DNA of 39,009 bases from CAUZSH01 sp963582935 (GCA_963582935.1 CAUZSH010000007.1:1-39009), one strand, 5' to 3'; positions 8,146-17,535 are shown, counted from the stretch's first letter. Notes: generated by a model not told the origin, from the sequence alone. Numbers and translations: made by a program.

Positions 8146-9945
8146 TTATAATACTCCTTTTGCATTAAATAATTGAGACATCAACCCAGATTCATCCGCA
8201 AGCAATGCGGTCAATGGTCCATCTTGAACAATCTGACCATTCTCAAGCACGATAATCCGATCCATTCGTTCTAACAGAGTCAACCTATGCGTTAAAATTA
8301 ATACCGTCTTATTTTTCCAGAACTGTGATAAAGCATTTAAAACATTTTCTTCATGATCGGCATCCAAACTTGAAGTCGGCTCATCCAGCAACAAAAAAGG
8401 CGTATCTTTTAAATAGATCCTTGCCAAAGCCAACCGCTGAGCTTGCCCACCAGATAGACCCATATTTTGCTCCCCTACTTGGGTATCCAAGCCGTATGGT
8501 AAACTCGAAACCATTCCTGATAATTGCGCGAACTCCAATGCTTTTTCACACTCGGAAACAGTTGCATTTGGTTTGGCTAAAAGTAAATTATCTTTAATAG
8601 AACCTTTAAAAAGCATCGGATTTTGTCCGAGCCAACTGAGCGCAGCATACCACGAGCTAGGAGCAACCTTATTGATATCCTGAGTATTTGCATAAACATG
8701 CCCTGATGAAGGGGAAACAAACCCAAGTAATGTATTTAGAAGAGTGGTTTTTCCTGCTCCGCTTGGGCCCACAATCGCCACTTTTTCACCTGGTTTTATC
8801 TCGAAAGAAATCTCACTCAAAGCCTTTATCACACCTCGATTATAGTCAACGCTCACTCTTTCAAAGCGCAATCCGATTTCTGGTGATGCCTGCCATAAAG
8901 TTTGCACAAAGGAATCTGTATTATCTCTTTTCAAATCAAGCACTTTCTTTATTTCAATCGCCGCGCCAATCGCCTCTGCTCTGGCATGGTAATGCGTGCC
9001 TAACTCTCGCAAGGGTAAAAAAAATTCAGGCGCAAGCAACAGAATAAATAAAGCTCCTTGCAAGGTGACTCCTGATAGTGTCCACCACATCGTGTTATCC
9101 GTGCCTAAATTAATAAAACCAAGCCCTAAATAAATCGCCAATAAAGCAATAGAAGCCGCAGCAAACACTTCAAGAACAGCTGAAGACAAAAAGGCAATAC
9201 GCAACACGCTCATCGTTTTTTGACGATATTCATCAGACACATCAAATATTTTATCTGCTTGTGCTTTTCCTTTCCCGAAGAGCTTCAAGGTGATCAAACC
9301 TTGAATCACATCCAAAAAATGTGTACTCATTCGCGCCAAAGATTGAAAATGTTTTTGATGTATAGAAGCTGCACCCATTCCCACCAGTGCCATAAATAGA
9401 GGAATCAATGGTGCACAGATAATGAAAATAATACCACTAACAATGCTCACCGGAAAAACAAAAATCAAGATTGCAATAGGAATCAAGACCGCAATACTCA
9501 TTTGAGGCAAATAATACACTAAAAATTTATGTACTCCTTCCACCTGCTCAATCACAGAGCTCACCAGCTGCCCTGTTGGCAACTTACCAGCTGACACTGG
9601 ACCTAATTGATTAATATGAGCCAATATATTCTGCCGCAAGCTGCTTCTTACTTTGGCTGACGTCTGAAAACTGACTACTTCCTTCGCCCAAGAGAGGCCT
9701 GCTCGCACTAATACAATAATACCAATACCAACAAAATAATTGATCAAGGTATTAACGGATTGAGATTTGACATATGCGGCATAAGCGATATGTGATAATA
9801 AATACATTTGTAAAATTAAAAGTAAACCGCTTAAAAGACCAATACCAACCGTAAGCATCACCCATAATTTGGCTTCTTTTGCTGTAGCCTTCAGCCAACG
9901 GCTAGCTAATTTCTTTTGTTGTTTTTCAATTTCCGAATCTGACAT
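8146..9945 (-). CDS. cydD: Heterodimeric thiol ABC exporter, subunit CydD
   Basis: This 599-residue half-transporter starts at the ATG at 9945. The transmembrane part contains YYLPQMSIAVLIPIAILI and APLIPLFMALVGMGAA, both diagnostic of CydD, and REL before the linker as in relatives. The ATPase has Walker A GPSGAGKTT, signature LSGGQAQRLALARI and Walker B FLLLDEPTSSLD. It pairs with CydC. A longer frame reaches a TTG at 9987 without a ribosome binding site; GAAAGA precedes the chosen ATG. A sigma-70-like promoter and an FNR-like box lie just upstream, suggesting oxygen control (inference). Confidence 0.93.
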   Translation of the reverse strand: MSDSEIEKQQKKLASRWLKATAKEAKLWVMLTVGIGLLSGLLLILQMYLLSHIAYAAYVKSQSVNTLINYFVGIGIIVLVRAGLSWAKEVVSFQTSAKVRSSLRQNILAHINQLGPVSAGKLPTGQLVSSVIEQVEGVHKFLVYYLPQMSIAVLIPIAILIFVFPVSIVSGIIFIICAPLIPLFMALVGMGAASIHQKHFQSLARMSTHFLDVIQGLITLKLFGKGKAQADKIFDVSDEYRQKTMSVLRIAFLSSAVLEVFAAASIALLAIYLGLGFINLGTDNTMWWTLSGVTLQGALFILLLAPEFFLPLRELGTHYHARAEAIGAAIEIKKVLDLKRDNTDSFVQTLWQASPEIGLRFERVSVDYNRGVIKALSEISFEIKPGEKVAIVGPSGAGKTTLLNTLLGFVSPSSGHVYANTQDINKVAPSSWYAALSWLGQNPMLFKGSIKDNLLLAKPNATVSECEKALEFAQLSGMVSSLPYGLDTQVGEQNMGLSGGQAQRLALARIYLKDTPFLLLDEPTSSLDADHEENVLNALSQFWKNKTVLILTHRLTLLERMDRIIVLENGQIVQDGPLTALLADESGLMSQLFNAKGVL

Positions 9946-9977
9946 AACGTCTTTCAATGCCAATATGAATGCAGGAT

Positions 9978-10006
9978 ATTCTAACAATATGTGGCGAACA
10001 AGTCGA
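9978..10006 (-). promoter_or_regulatory. Candidate promoter of cydDC
   Basis: On the minus strand TCGACT (10006-10001) stands 17 bases from TAGAAT (9983-9978), matching the sigma-70 consensus at 4/6 and 5/6. Transcription would start near 9971, about 26 bases before the cydD ATG. It was found by eye and has not been tested. Confidence 0.45.
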
Positions 10007-10035
10007 TCACATGACGCCGACAGAATTACTAAAGA

Positions 10036-10049
10036 TTGATTTGAATCAT
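10036..10049. promoter_or_regulatory. FNR/ANR-type box between cydD and the divergent unknown gene
   Basis: TTGAT-TTGA-ATCAT matches the FNR/ANR consensus TTGAT-N4-ATCAA in 9 of 10 positions. Its centre (10042.5) is about 71 bases upstream of the start predicted for cydDC, one of the spacings used by class I FNR activation. It is also about 100 bases upstream of the divergent ATG at 10149. Confidence 0.5.
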
Positions 10050-10148
10050 TTTATTACATACCTTTATTTTAGTACGGCAAATTTAGTCCTATACTAAAAT
10101 CATCTCTTGAGTTTTTTATATGGCTTAAAATCAAAAGGAGTATTAAGA

Positions 10149-10439
10149 ATGGATGTTTCAAGTATGATTCTTTCACCGCTGCAAACCATCAGTCAGGTGA
10201 TAAGACTTGCCTTTCATAGTGAAGGACGTAAACGCAAAGCGGCTATGCATATATTACGATCAATTTTAAAACTAGCCACTCAAAGAGGCTTTTCACAAGC
10301 GCCCGATTTTCTTCAATACTTCAACCATCATCAAACCAATGGAAAAGAATCTAAACGTTGGTTAAATAAAGTTTTAGACTATGTAGGCAGTGATGAACTG
10401 ATGATTCTAACTAAAAAACAGAAAACAATTCAGCCATAG
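10149..10439 (+). CDS. Hypothetical protein, 96 residues
   Basis: I do not recognise this small basic protein. The ATG at 10149 is marked by a strong AAAGGAG eight bases upstream, so it is very probably translated. The frame also extends back to a TTG at 10107 with no such site. The product has an N-terminal amphipathic or hydrophobic stretch (about 6-22), then helices rich in Arg and Lys, and ends in a Lys/Gln tail. It has no signal peptide, cysteines or known motif. It is transcribed away from cydD across the FNR-like box, and converges on mtaD with about 70 bases between them. A TATACT at 10090-10095 is a possible -10 element, without a good -35. Confidence 0.6.
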   Translation: MDVSSMILSPLQTISQVIRLAFHSEGRKRKAAMHILRSILKLATQRGFSQAPDFLQYFNHHQTNGKESKRWLNKVLDYVGSDELMILTKKQKTIQP

Positions 10440-10511
10440 TTCCTTATAACTACCGGAAATCATTTCCTTAGATAATTAACCAACACCAACGATACACTCA
10501 ATCAATAAATT

Positions 10512-11840
10512 TTAATTTGAAGCAACCGCCTCTTGTACTTTATTCTGCCATATTAGCTGGCGCTGCAACACTTCTTGTTCACAAATACTCAACAAGCATC
10601 GATTACGCATGATCGGTTTTCCAGAAACCCACATATCCGTCACTTGTTCACGGCAAGCAGCATATACAATTTGAGAGATGGGATTATAAACAGGAAGTGT
10701 CTCAGCGCGATTTAAGTCAATGGCGATAAAGTCGGCTGATTTCCCTCTTTCTAAGGAGCCAATAGTCTGCTCAAGCCCTAGTGCTCTTGCTCCGTTTATC
10801 GTCGCCATTTCAAGAACTGTTTCTGCTGATAAATGTGTAGAATCTTCAGTAGATACCTTTGCTAAAAAAGCCGCACTTCTCATCTCACCAATCATATCAA
10901 GATCATTATTACTGGCAGCACCATCTGTTCCCAATGCCACATTTACCCCTCGGTCTAATAGTTTTTGGATTGGAGCGATGCCATTTCCTATTTTCATATT
11001 GGACTCAGGGCAATGCACGACAGATGCCCCCGATTTTGCCAAAATATCTATATCCTCATCGCTTAAATGAACCGCATGAACCGCTATAAAACACTTGTTC
11101 AACCAACCTTTTGAGTCATAATATTGAATTGGAGACATCCCATGAATTTCCGTAAAATTCTCAATTTCAGCTCGAGACTCATGTAAATGAATATGAATTT
11201 TTAACTGGTGGTTTTTAGACAGTTCAGCACAGCGCGCCATAATTTCATCATCGGTACCATAGGGCGAATGGGGACCTAAGGCAGCATGAATACTCTTCAT
11301 CGCCGCCGTATGCCGTTGCAAACTTAAGCTTTGCTCAAAACATACCTCCGCACTTTCTGCCCAAGGTGTCCCAAAATTAAAAATACAGTTACTTACAAGC
11401 CCCTTAAGTCCCACACTTGAAAGAATATTCGCCACTTCATTTTCAAAAAAATAGTGATCATTTACACAAGAAACACCACTTCTAATACACTCAACAACCG
11501 CATGGCGGGTCGCATCATTAACAAAATCCACACTCACTGTTGCAGACTCAGCAGGCCAAACATAGTCTTTTAACCAAGACATAAAAGGGAGATCATCGCC
11601 TAGCCCACGAAAATAACTCATGGCTAAATGTGTATGCGTATTAATAAAACTTGGTAAAACAACATGCCCTGGTAATCTAACAAATGTGCGTGCTTGGTAT
11701 TTATTTTCAATTTCTAAAGCAGGACTAATTTCTATAATTTCCCCATCCGACACTGCTATGGCATGGTCTTTTAAGACCTTGTTTTGAGGTGCTATTGGCA
11801 AAACCCAACCTGCAAAAACAATCAAATCTACTTTTTTCAT
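10512..11840 (-). CDS. mtaD: TRZ/ATZ-family amidohydrolase, probable 5'-methylthioadenosine/S-adenosylhomocysteine deaminase
   Basis: This 442-residue metal-dependent amidohydrolase shows the metal-binding HTH in INTHTHLAMSYFRGLGDD, a third ligand in HIHLHESRAEIENF, the HAVHLSDEDI histidine, and the catalytic aspartate in LGTDGAASNNDLDM. SYFRGLGDDLPFMSWL is typical of the MTA/SAH deaminase branch, which converts methylthioadenosine or adenosylhomocysteine to the inosine form. Other deaminases of this superfamily, such as guanine or cytosine types, are less similar. The ATG at 11840 has AAGGGAG upstream, overlapping the tsaD stop region. The upstream ATG at 11867 would overlap tsaD. It is the third gene of lapA-tsaD-mtaD. 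Confidence 0.82.
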   Translation of the reverse strand: MKKVDLIVFAGWVLPIAPQNKVLKDHAIAVSDGEIIEISPALEIENKYQARTFVRLPGHVVLPSFINTHTHLAMSYFRGLGDDLPFMSWLKDYVWPAESATVSVDFVNDATRHAVVECIRSGVSCVNDHYFFENEVANILSSVGLKGLVSNCIFNFGTPWAESAEVCFEQSLSLQRHTAAMKSIHAALGPHSPYGTDDEIMARCAELSKNHQLKIHIHLHESRAEIENFTEIHGMSPIQYYDSKGWLNKCFIAVHAVHLSDEDIDILAKSGASVVHCPESNMKIGNGIAPIQKLLDRGVNVALGTDGAASNNDLDMIGEMRSAAFLAKVSTEDSTHLSAETVLEMATINGARALGLEQTIGSLERGKSADFIAIDLNRAETLPVYNPISQIVYAACREQVTDMWVSGKPIMRNRCLLSICEQEVLQRQLIWQNKVQEAVASN

Positions 11841-11853
11841 CACTGGGACTCCC

Positions 11854-12891
11854 TTATGATGCAGCATAAAATGAATCTGTAATATCCATACGAGGCTTCA
11901 CCATAATACTCAAATCATTATCTTTAAAACCGGCTTCCAATCTTAACGCACCCGCCAAAGCAATCATTGCGCCATTATCCGTACAATAAGCTTGTTGCGG
12001 ATAAAAAACCTTGAAATTATGCTGCATACCAAGGGTTGCAAGATTCTCTCGCAACGCCTTATTTGCACTCACCCCACCCGCTACGACCAGCCGGCTCAAC
12101 GCGGTTTGCTTTAACGCTCGACGACTCTTAATACCAATAGTATCCACTACCGCTTCTTGAAAAGAAAGTGCAATGTCTGCTTTACTTTGGTGTGTTTGAG
12201 CAGTGCCTTCTAACTTATTCCATGCATTTAAAACGGCCGTTTTCAGCCCACTAAAGCTAAAGTCTAGTCCAGGGCGATCGGTCATGGGTCTAGGGAAACG
12301 ATACTTTCCAGAAATCCCTTCTTCGGCAAGCTTCGCCAAATAAGGTCCTCCAGGATAAGGTAAACCTAACATTTTAGCCGTTTTATCAAAAGCTTCGCCT
12401 GCCGCATCATCAATAGATTCGCCCAAAACATTATAATCACCAAAAGCTTTCACTTCAATTAACTGACTGTGGCCACCAGAAACCAATAATGCAACAAACG
12501 GGTATTCAATATTTACACTATTATCTAAAAAAGGGGCTAATAAATGCCCTTCTAAGTGATGTACAGCAATGGCTGGAATTTTTAAAGAAAAAGCCAAGCT
12601 TTTTGCGAAAGCTGCGCCCACCATTAATGCTCCGACAAGTCCAGGCATTGCCGTATAAGCAATGCCATCTAAATCAGATACCTTTAAGTTTGCTTGTTTT
12701 ATCGCCTCTTGTAACAATGGAGTGAGCTTTTGAATATGATCACGAGAAGCCAATTCAGGCACAACCCCACCATATTCCGCGTGTAATGCAATCTGTGAAT
12801 AAAGGCAGTCTGCCAGCAACCTCTTGGTCACCGTATCATAAATGGCAACACCTGTTTCATCACAAGATGTCTCAATCCCTAAAACGATCAT
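11854..12891 (-). CDS. tsaD: tRNA N6-threonylcarbamoyladenosine transferase TsaD
   Basis: This 345-residue protein begins MIVLGIETSCDETGVAIYD, the universal Kae1/TsaD opening of the ASKHA ATPase fold. It has the metal-binding HHLEGHLLAP (H112 and H116), LVSGGHSQL, the Gly/Pro-rich LPYPGGP and a late YCTDNGAMIA. TsaD transfers the threonylcarbamoyl group from the adenylate made by TsaC to A37 of ANN-reading tRNAs, together with TsaB and TsaE. Its ATG overlaps the lapA stop by four bases (ATGA), so the two are translationally coupled. rpsU, the usual neighbour in many gammaproteobacteria, is absent. Confidence 0.96.
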   Translation of the reverse strand: MIVLGIETSCDETGVAIYDTVTKRLLADCLYSQIALHAEYGGVVPELASRDHIQKLTPLLQEAIKQANLKVSDLDGIAYTAMPGLVGALMVGAAFAKSLAFSLKIPAIAVHHLEGHLLAPFLDNSVNIEYPFVALLVSGGHSQLIEVKAFGDYNVLGESIDDAAGEAFDKTAKMLGLPYPGGPYLAKLAEEGISGKYRFPRPMTDRPGLDFSFSGLKTAVLNAWNKLEGTAQTHQSKADIALSFQEAVVDTIGIKSRRALKQTALSRLVVAGGVSANKALRENLATLGMQHNFKVFYPQQAYCTDNGAMIALAGALRLEAGFKDNDLSIMVKPRMDITDSFYAAS

Positions 12892-13115
12892 GCATTATTT
12901 TTCTTATTCTTTTTAGAACGACAAGCGCCACGGCAAAACCCAACCAGTAAGCCCAACAATCCACCGAGCACGAATGCCCCCACAACCGGAATGGCTAAAG
13001 GTAGGCTTATTTGACCTACAAAGTAATATAAAATAACGACTTGTGAATTCAATACTGAAAAAGTAACTACGATTATAAAAATGATTAATAAGAACAACCA
13101 CCAAAGAACTCTCAT
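12888..13115 (-). CDS. lapA: LapA-domain (DUF1049) inner-membrane protein
   Basis: This 75-residue protein has two hydrophobic segments (about 4-20 and 38-60) separated by SQVVILYYFVGQISLPLA. That is the LapA/YciS pattern: an N/Q-V-x-hydrophobic strand and a polar turn before a second Gly-rich helix. A basic tail with two cysteines follows. In E. coli LapA works with LapB in controlling LpxC turnover and LPS synthesis, and normally sits next to lapB. Here there is no lapB, and the gene instead heads a tsaD operon. The ATG is preceded by CGGAGA. The tail is shorter than that of E. coli LapA and lacks its coiled-coil extension. Confidence 0.7.
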   Translation of the reverse strand: MRVLWWLFLLIIFIIVVTFSVLNSQVVILYYFVGQISLPLAIPVVGAFVLGGLLGLLVGFCRGACRSKKNKKNNA

Positions 13116-13149
13116 ATTTTTCTCCGTTTAAGTTAAAATTCTAACCCAT

Positions 13150-13173
13150 AAAAAAGGGACCTAAGTCCCTTTT
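13150..13173 (-). terminator. Rho-independent terminator after rpoC
   Basis: A nine-base-pair stem (AAAAGGGAC at 13173-13165 with its complement at 13160-13152) encloses a four-base loop. On the minus strand it runs into a T tract at 13155-13150. It ends the rplJL-rpoBC transcript just before lapA, so lapA-tsaD-mtaD need their own promoter or readthrough. Confidence 0.8.
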
Positions 13174-13213
13174 GAGTATAACAAATAAGTAGAGGAAAAC
13201 CTCCATTATCATT

Positions 13214-16200
13214 TTATTGTTGCGCATCCTCACCTGAAAGGTCGTCAACATCAAAGCTCCCAGCATTCAATGCTGCACTCAATGCCATTTCAACCTCATC
13301 CATGCTTGGACCATTTTCTTCTAATTCAATTTCTTCCAAACGCTTACGACGACGATCAAAGTGATGCGCCAATCCACTACCTGCTGGAATCAAACGTCCA
13401 ATAAGAACATTTTCTTTCAGACCACGTAATTGATCAAAGCTACCACTTACTGAGGCTTCAGTAAGTACTCTGGTTGTCTCTTGGAATGAAGCCGCTGACA
13501 AGAATGATTCTGTAGAAAGAGAAGCTTTAGTAATACCCAATAAAATTGGATAAAATATGGCTTCTAATTTACCTTCTTCTCGAAGCAAATCATTTGCTTC
13601 TAAAGCTTGAACCATCTCAATTTGCTCACCCACTACATAGTTACTTTCACCTGTTGCGGTAATCACAACCTTACGCAACATTTGACGCAAGATCGTTTCA
13701 ATGTGCTTATCGTTAATGCCAACCCCTTGCAAGCGGTATACATCCTGAATCTCATTCACAATGTAATTTGCCAAAGCGATGACGCCTCTTAAACGCAAAA
13801 TTTCATGCGGATCCAATGGTCCTTCAGAAATAATTTCACCACGTTCAACGGATTCACCTTCAAAGACACTAATATGGCGCCATTTATTAATCATGATTTC
13901 AACTGGATCTGCACCCTCTTGTGAAAGAACCAATCGACGCTTGCCTTTGGTTTCTTTACCAAAGCTCACAACACCTGAAACTTCAGCAAGAATAGCGGCA
14001 TCTTTCGGTTTACGTGCTTCAAACAAATCAGCAACACGAGGCAAACCACCAGTAATATCTTTGTTTTTAGAACCTTCTTGTGGAATACGCGCCAGCACAT
14101 CACCCACTTCGATTTTTGCACCATTTTCAAGGTTTAGCATCGCACCTTTTGGCAAGAAATAACTTGCAGGAATGTTCGTATTTGGGAAACAAAGCTCTTC
14201 GCCTGCTTCATCAATCAAACGAATCATTGGCTTCAAATCACGTCCGCCACTGGTTTGTGGGTCGGTAATAACAATTGAGCTCAGTCCAGTTAACTCATCT
14301 ATTTGGTGGTTTATAGACAAACCATCCATAAAGTCAACGAATTGAACACGCCCTGCCACCTCAGTAATAACATGATGTGTATGAGGATCCCAATTTGCAA
14401 CAATTGCGCCTTGAGCAATCTTCTTACCATCTTTTACTGGTAACACCGCACCATAAGGCAGCTTGTGTATTTCTCTTTCACGATTATATTGATCAATAAC
14501 CGCCAAAGTCCCTGAACGAGAAACAACGACTAGATTTCCATCTTTATTTTTCACTGTTTTTAAGTTATTAAAGCGAATTTTTCCTGCATTTTTGGTTTGG
14601 ACCTGGTTATCAAGCGCTTCCTGAGAGGCCGCTCCACCAATATGGAAAGTACGCATTGTTAGCTGAGTACCCGGTTCACCAATGGATTGCGCAGCAATAA
14701 CACCAACGGCTTCACCCATATTGACTTTATGTCCACGAGCGAGATCTCGACCATAACAAGATGAGCATAACCCTCTTCTGGTTTCACAAGTCAGTGATGA
14801 ACGGACTTTGATGATATCGATACTATGCTCTTCAATCAAATCAACATAGTTTTCATCAATTAAAGCGCCCACATCAATGAGTATCTCTTTAGTGCCTGGC
14901 TTAAAGACTGGCTCTGCCGTAATACGCCCAAGTACGCGCTCCCCAATGGCGACAACAATATCACCACCATCAATTAGTGCTGAGATATAAAGCCCGTTAG
15001 ACGTTCCGCAATCTTCTTCGATAATCACAAGATCTTGCGCAACATCCACAAGACGTCGTGTTAGATAACCTGAGTTTGCCGTTTTTAATGCCGTATCGGC
15101 AAGACCTTTACGAGCACCATGAGTAGAGGTGAAATACTGTAAAACAGAGAGGCCTTCACGGAAGTTTGCCGTAATCGGTGTTTCAATAATAGAGCCATCT
15201 GGCTTCGCCATCAAACCACGCATTCCAGCGAGCTGACGAATTTGAGCTGCCGAACCACGAGCACCAGAATCTGCCATCATATAGACCGCATTAAAAGACT
15301 CTTGCTCTATCTCCTTACCTGAAGTCGTTGTGATTTTTTCTTTTTCGATCACATCCATCATTGCCTTAGCAACTTTTTCATTTGCACGAGACCAAATATC
15401 AATAACTTTGTTATAACGTTCACCTTGTGTCACGAGGCCACTAGCATATTGCTCTGCAATCTCTTTGACTTGTCCTTCTGCATCAGCAAGAATTTCAACT
15501 TTTTCTTCTGGAATAATAAGATCATTAATCCCAATAGAAATACCTGAACGTGTTGAATAATGGAAACCCATATACATCAGTTGATCGGCAAAAACGACTG
15601 TCGCCTTCGTTCCAAGACGACGATAGCATTGATCAATAATTTGAGAAACCGTTTTCTTCGTCATTGCTTTATTGATTAGAGCATAAGGTAAACCTTCTGG
15701 CAAAATATCAGAAAGTAAGGCACGACCTACAGTTGTCTCCATGATCCCTTTTTCATCTTCGTACTCGCCTTTTTCGTTGAGAACGCGATGATCAATACGC
15801 ACTTTTACTTTTGCATGTAAGTCTAAAACACCTGCGTGATAGGCACGTTGTACCTGCATAAGATCTGAAAATAGCTTGCCATGACCTTTTGCCTCCAAAC
15901 GCTCACGTGTCATATAATACAACCCAAGAATAATATCTTGTGTCGGGCAAATAACAGGCGCACCACTCGCAGGTGACAATATATTATTCGTAGACATCAT
16001 TAGCGCACGAGATTCTAACTGAGCTTCTATTGTCAACGGTACGTGTACCGCCATTTGATCTCCATCGAAATCCGCGTTAAATGCGGTACAAACAAGCGGA
16101 TGCAACTGAATGGCTTTACCCTCAATCAGTATTGGCTCAAAAGCCTGAATCCCAAGTCTATGCAAAGTTGGAGCACGGTTAAGTAGCACTGGATGCTCAC

Positions 16201-17449
16201 GAATTACATCGTCTAAGATATCCCAAACAACAGCTTCCTCACGTTCCACCATCTTTTTAGCCGCTTTAATCGTTGTTGCATGTCCATGCTTTTCAAGCTT
16301 GCTAAAAATAAACGGTTTAAATAATTCTAATGCCATTTTTTTAGGTAACCCACACTGATGTAATCTCAATGTTGGACCAACCACAATCACTGAACGCCCT
16401 GAATAATCCACACGTTTACCTAGTAGATTCTGACGGAAACGACCTTGCTTACCTTTAATCATGTCAGCAAGTGATTTTAATGCACGCTTGTTAGACCCCG
16501 TAACGGCACGTCCACGACGACCATTATCCAGCAACGCATCTACAGACTCTTGCAACATACGTTTTTCATTTCTAACGATAATATCTGGGGCATTTAACTC
16601 AAGCAAACGTCTTAAACGGTTGTTACGGTTAATAACACGACGATAGAGGTCGTTCAGGTCAGAAGTCGCAAAACGACCCCCATCCAGAGGTACCAAAGGA
16701 CGTAAGTCTGGTGGTAAGACAGGCAAAACTGTCATAATCATCCACTCAGGCTTGTTGCCAGACGCCGCAAAAGCTTCTAACAACTTCAATCTTTTTGTTA
16801 ATTTTTTAAGCTTCGTTTCAGAATTTGTTGCCGGAATTTCTTCACGGATCACTTCAATCTCTGCAGGCAAATCCAAAGCAAGTAATAATTTTTGAATCGC
16901 TTCCGCACCCATTAAAGCTTCAAACTCATCGCCATGCTCTTCAAGCGCGTCAAGATAAGTTTCTTCAGCAAGTAGTTGCCCACGCTCAAAAGAAGTCATG
17001 CCAGGATCTGTTACCACATAAGATTCAAAGTACAAAACACGCTCAATATCACGCAAGGTCATGTCTAACAACATACCAATACGTGATGGCAATGATTTTA
17101 AATACCAAATATGTGCAACAGGACATGCCAAATCAATATGACCCATGCGATCACGACGAACACGAGATTGTGTCACTTCAACGCCACATTTCTCACAAAT
17201 AATACCACGATGCTTTAGGCGTTTATATTTACCACATAAGCATTCATAATCTTTTACGGGTCCAAAAATTTTTGCACAAAACAAACCGTCTCTTTCTGGT
17301 TTGAAAGTACGATAATTGATGGTTTCAGGTTTTTTTACTTCACCATAAGACCAAGAGCGAATCATGTCTGGAGACGCTAATGATACTCGAATACGGTCAA
17401 ACTCTTCTGTTTTACCTTGTTGCTTGATAATTCCAAGTAAATCTTTCAA
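13214..17449 (-). CDS. rpoC: DNA-directed RNA polymerase subunit beta'
   Basis: This 1411-residue protein aligns with E. coli beta' (1407) from its first residues. The N-terminal zinc site is C70, C72, C85 and C88 (CLCGKYK, CEKCGVEV). NADFDGDQMAVH near residue 460 holds the catalytic Mg. The bridge and trigger helices are recognisable (GARKGLADTALKTANSGY; GEPGTQLTMRTFHIGGAAS). The second zinc site lies in CETRRGLCSSCYGRD with an earlier Cys. The start codon is TTG, with AGGAG seven bases upstream; MKDLL at the start matches relatives, so this unusual start seems genuine. It is 86 bases downstream of rpoB. After it comes a terminator rather than rpsL-rpsG-fusA. Confidence 0.98.
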   Translation of the reverse strand: MKDLLGIIKQQGKTEEFDRIRVSLASPDMIRSWSYGEVKKPETINYRTFKPERDGLFCAKIFGPVKDYECLCGKYKRLKHRGIICEKCGVEVTQSRVRRDRMGHIDLACPVAHIWYLKSLPSRIGMLLDMTLRDIERVLYFESYVVTDPGMTSFERGQLLAEETYLDALEEHGDEFEALMGAEAIQKLLLALDLPAEIEVIREEIPATNSETKLKKLTKRLKLLEAFAASGNKPEWMIMTVLPVLPPDLRPLVPLDGGRFATSDLNDLYRRVINRNNRLRRLLELNAPDIIVRNEKRMLQESVDALLDNGRRGRAVTGSNKRALKSLADMIKGKQGRFRQNLLGKRVDYSGRSVIVVGPTLRLHQCGLPKKMALELFKPFIFSKLEKHGHATTIKAAKKMVEREEAVVWDILDDVIREHPVLLNRAPTLHRLGIQAFEPILIEGKAIQLHPLVCTAFNADFDGDQMAVHVPLTIEAQLESRALMMSTNNILSPASGAPVICPTQDIILGLYYMTRERLEAKGHGKLFSDLMQVQRAYHAGVLDLHAKVKVRIDHRVLNEKGEYEDEKGIMETTVGRALLSDILPEGLPYALINKAMTKKTVSQIIDQCYRRLGTKATVVFADQLMYMGFHYSTRSGISIGINDLIIPEEKVEILADAEGQVKEIAEQYASGLVTQGERYNKVIDIWSRANEKVAKAMMDVIEKEKITTTSGKEIEQESFNAVYMMADSGARGSAAQIRQLAGMRGLMAKPDGSIIETPITANFREGLSVLQYFTSTHGARKGLADTALKTANSGYLTRRLVDVAQDLVIIEEDCGTSNGLYISALIDGGDIVVAIGERVLGRITAEPVFKPGTKEILIDVGALIDENYVDLIEEHSIDIIKVRSSLTCETRRGLCSSCYGRDLARGHKVNMGEAVGVIAAQSIGEPGTQLTMRTFHIGGAASQEALDNQVQTKNAGKIRFNNLKTVKNKDGNLVVVSRSGTLAVIDQYNREREIHKLPYGAVLPVKDGKKIAQGAIVANWDPHTHHVITEVAGRVQFVDFMDGLSINHQIDELTGLSSIVITDPQTSGGRDLKPMIRLIDEAGEELCFPNTNIPASYFLPKGAMLNLENGAKIEVGDVLARIPQEGSKNKDITGGLPRVADLFEARKPKDAAILAEVSGVVSFGKETKGKRRLVLSQEGADPVEIMINKWRHISVFEGESVERGEIISEGPLDPHEILRLRGVIALANYIVNEIQDVYRLQGVGINDKHIETILRQMLRKVVITATGESNYVVGEQIEMVQALEANDLLREEGKLEAIFYPILLGITKASLSTESFLSAASFQETTRVLTEASVSGSFDQLRGLKENVLIGRLIPAGSGLAHHFDRRRKRLEEIELEENGPSMDEVEMALSAALNAGSFDVDDLSGEDAQQ

Positions 17450-17535
17450 GGTTATACTCCTATTGTTTGAAATGGTTCAAACTAAAGCTGAATAAAATCA
17501 GCATGCTAGTCAAATTAGTAGTTAAACGAATGGGG

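Noticed and set aside
10440..10511. GGAAATCATTTCC inverted repeat between the 96-residue gene and mtaD as a terminator
   Set aside because: The stem is only five AT-rich pairs and no T tract follows.
10859..11089. Plus-strand frames inside mtaD
   Set aside because: They are shadows of the amidohydrolase gene, whose catalytic motifs lie on the other strand.
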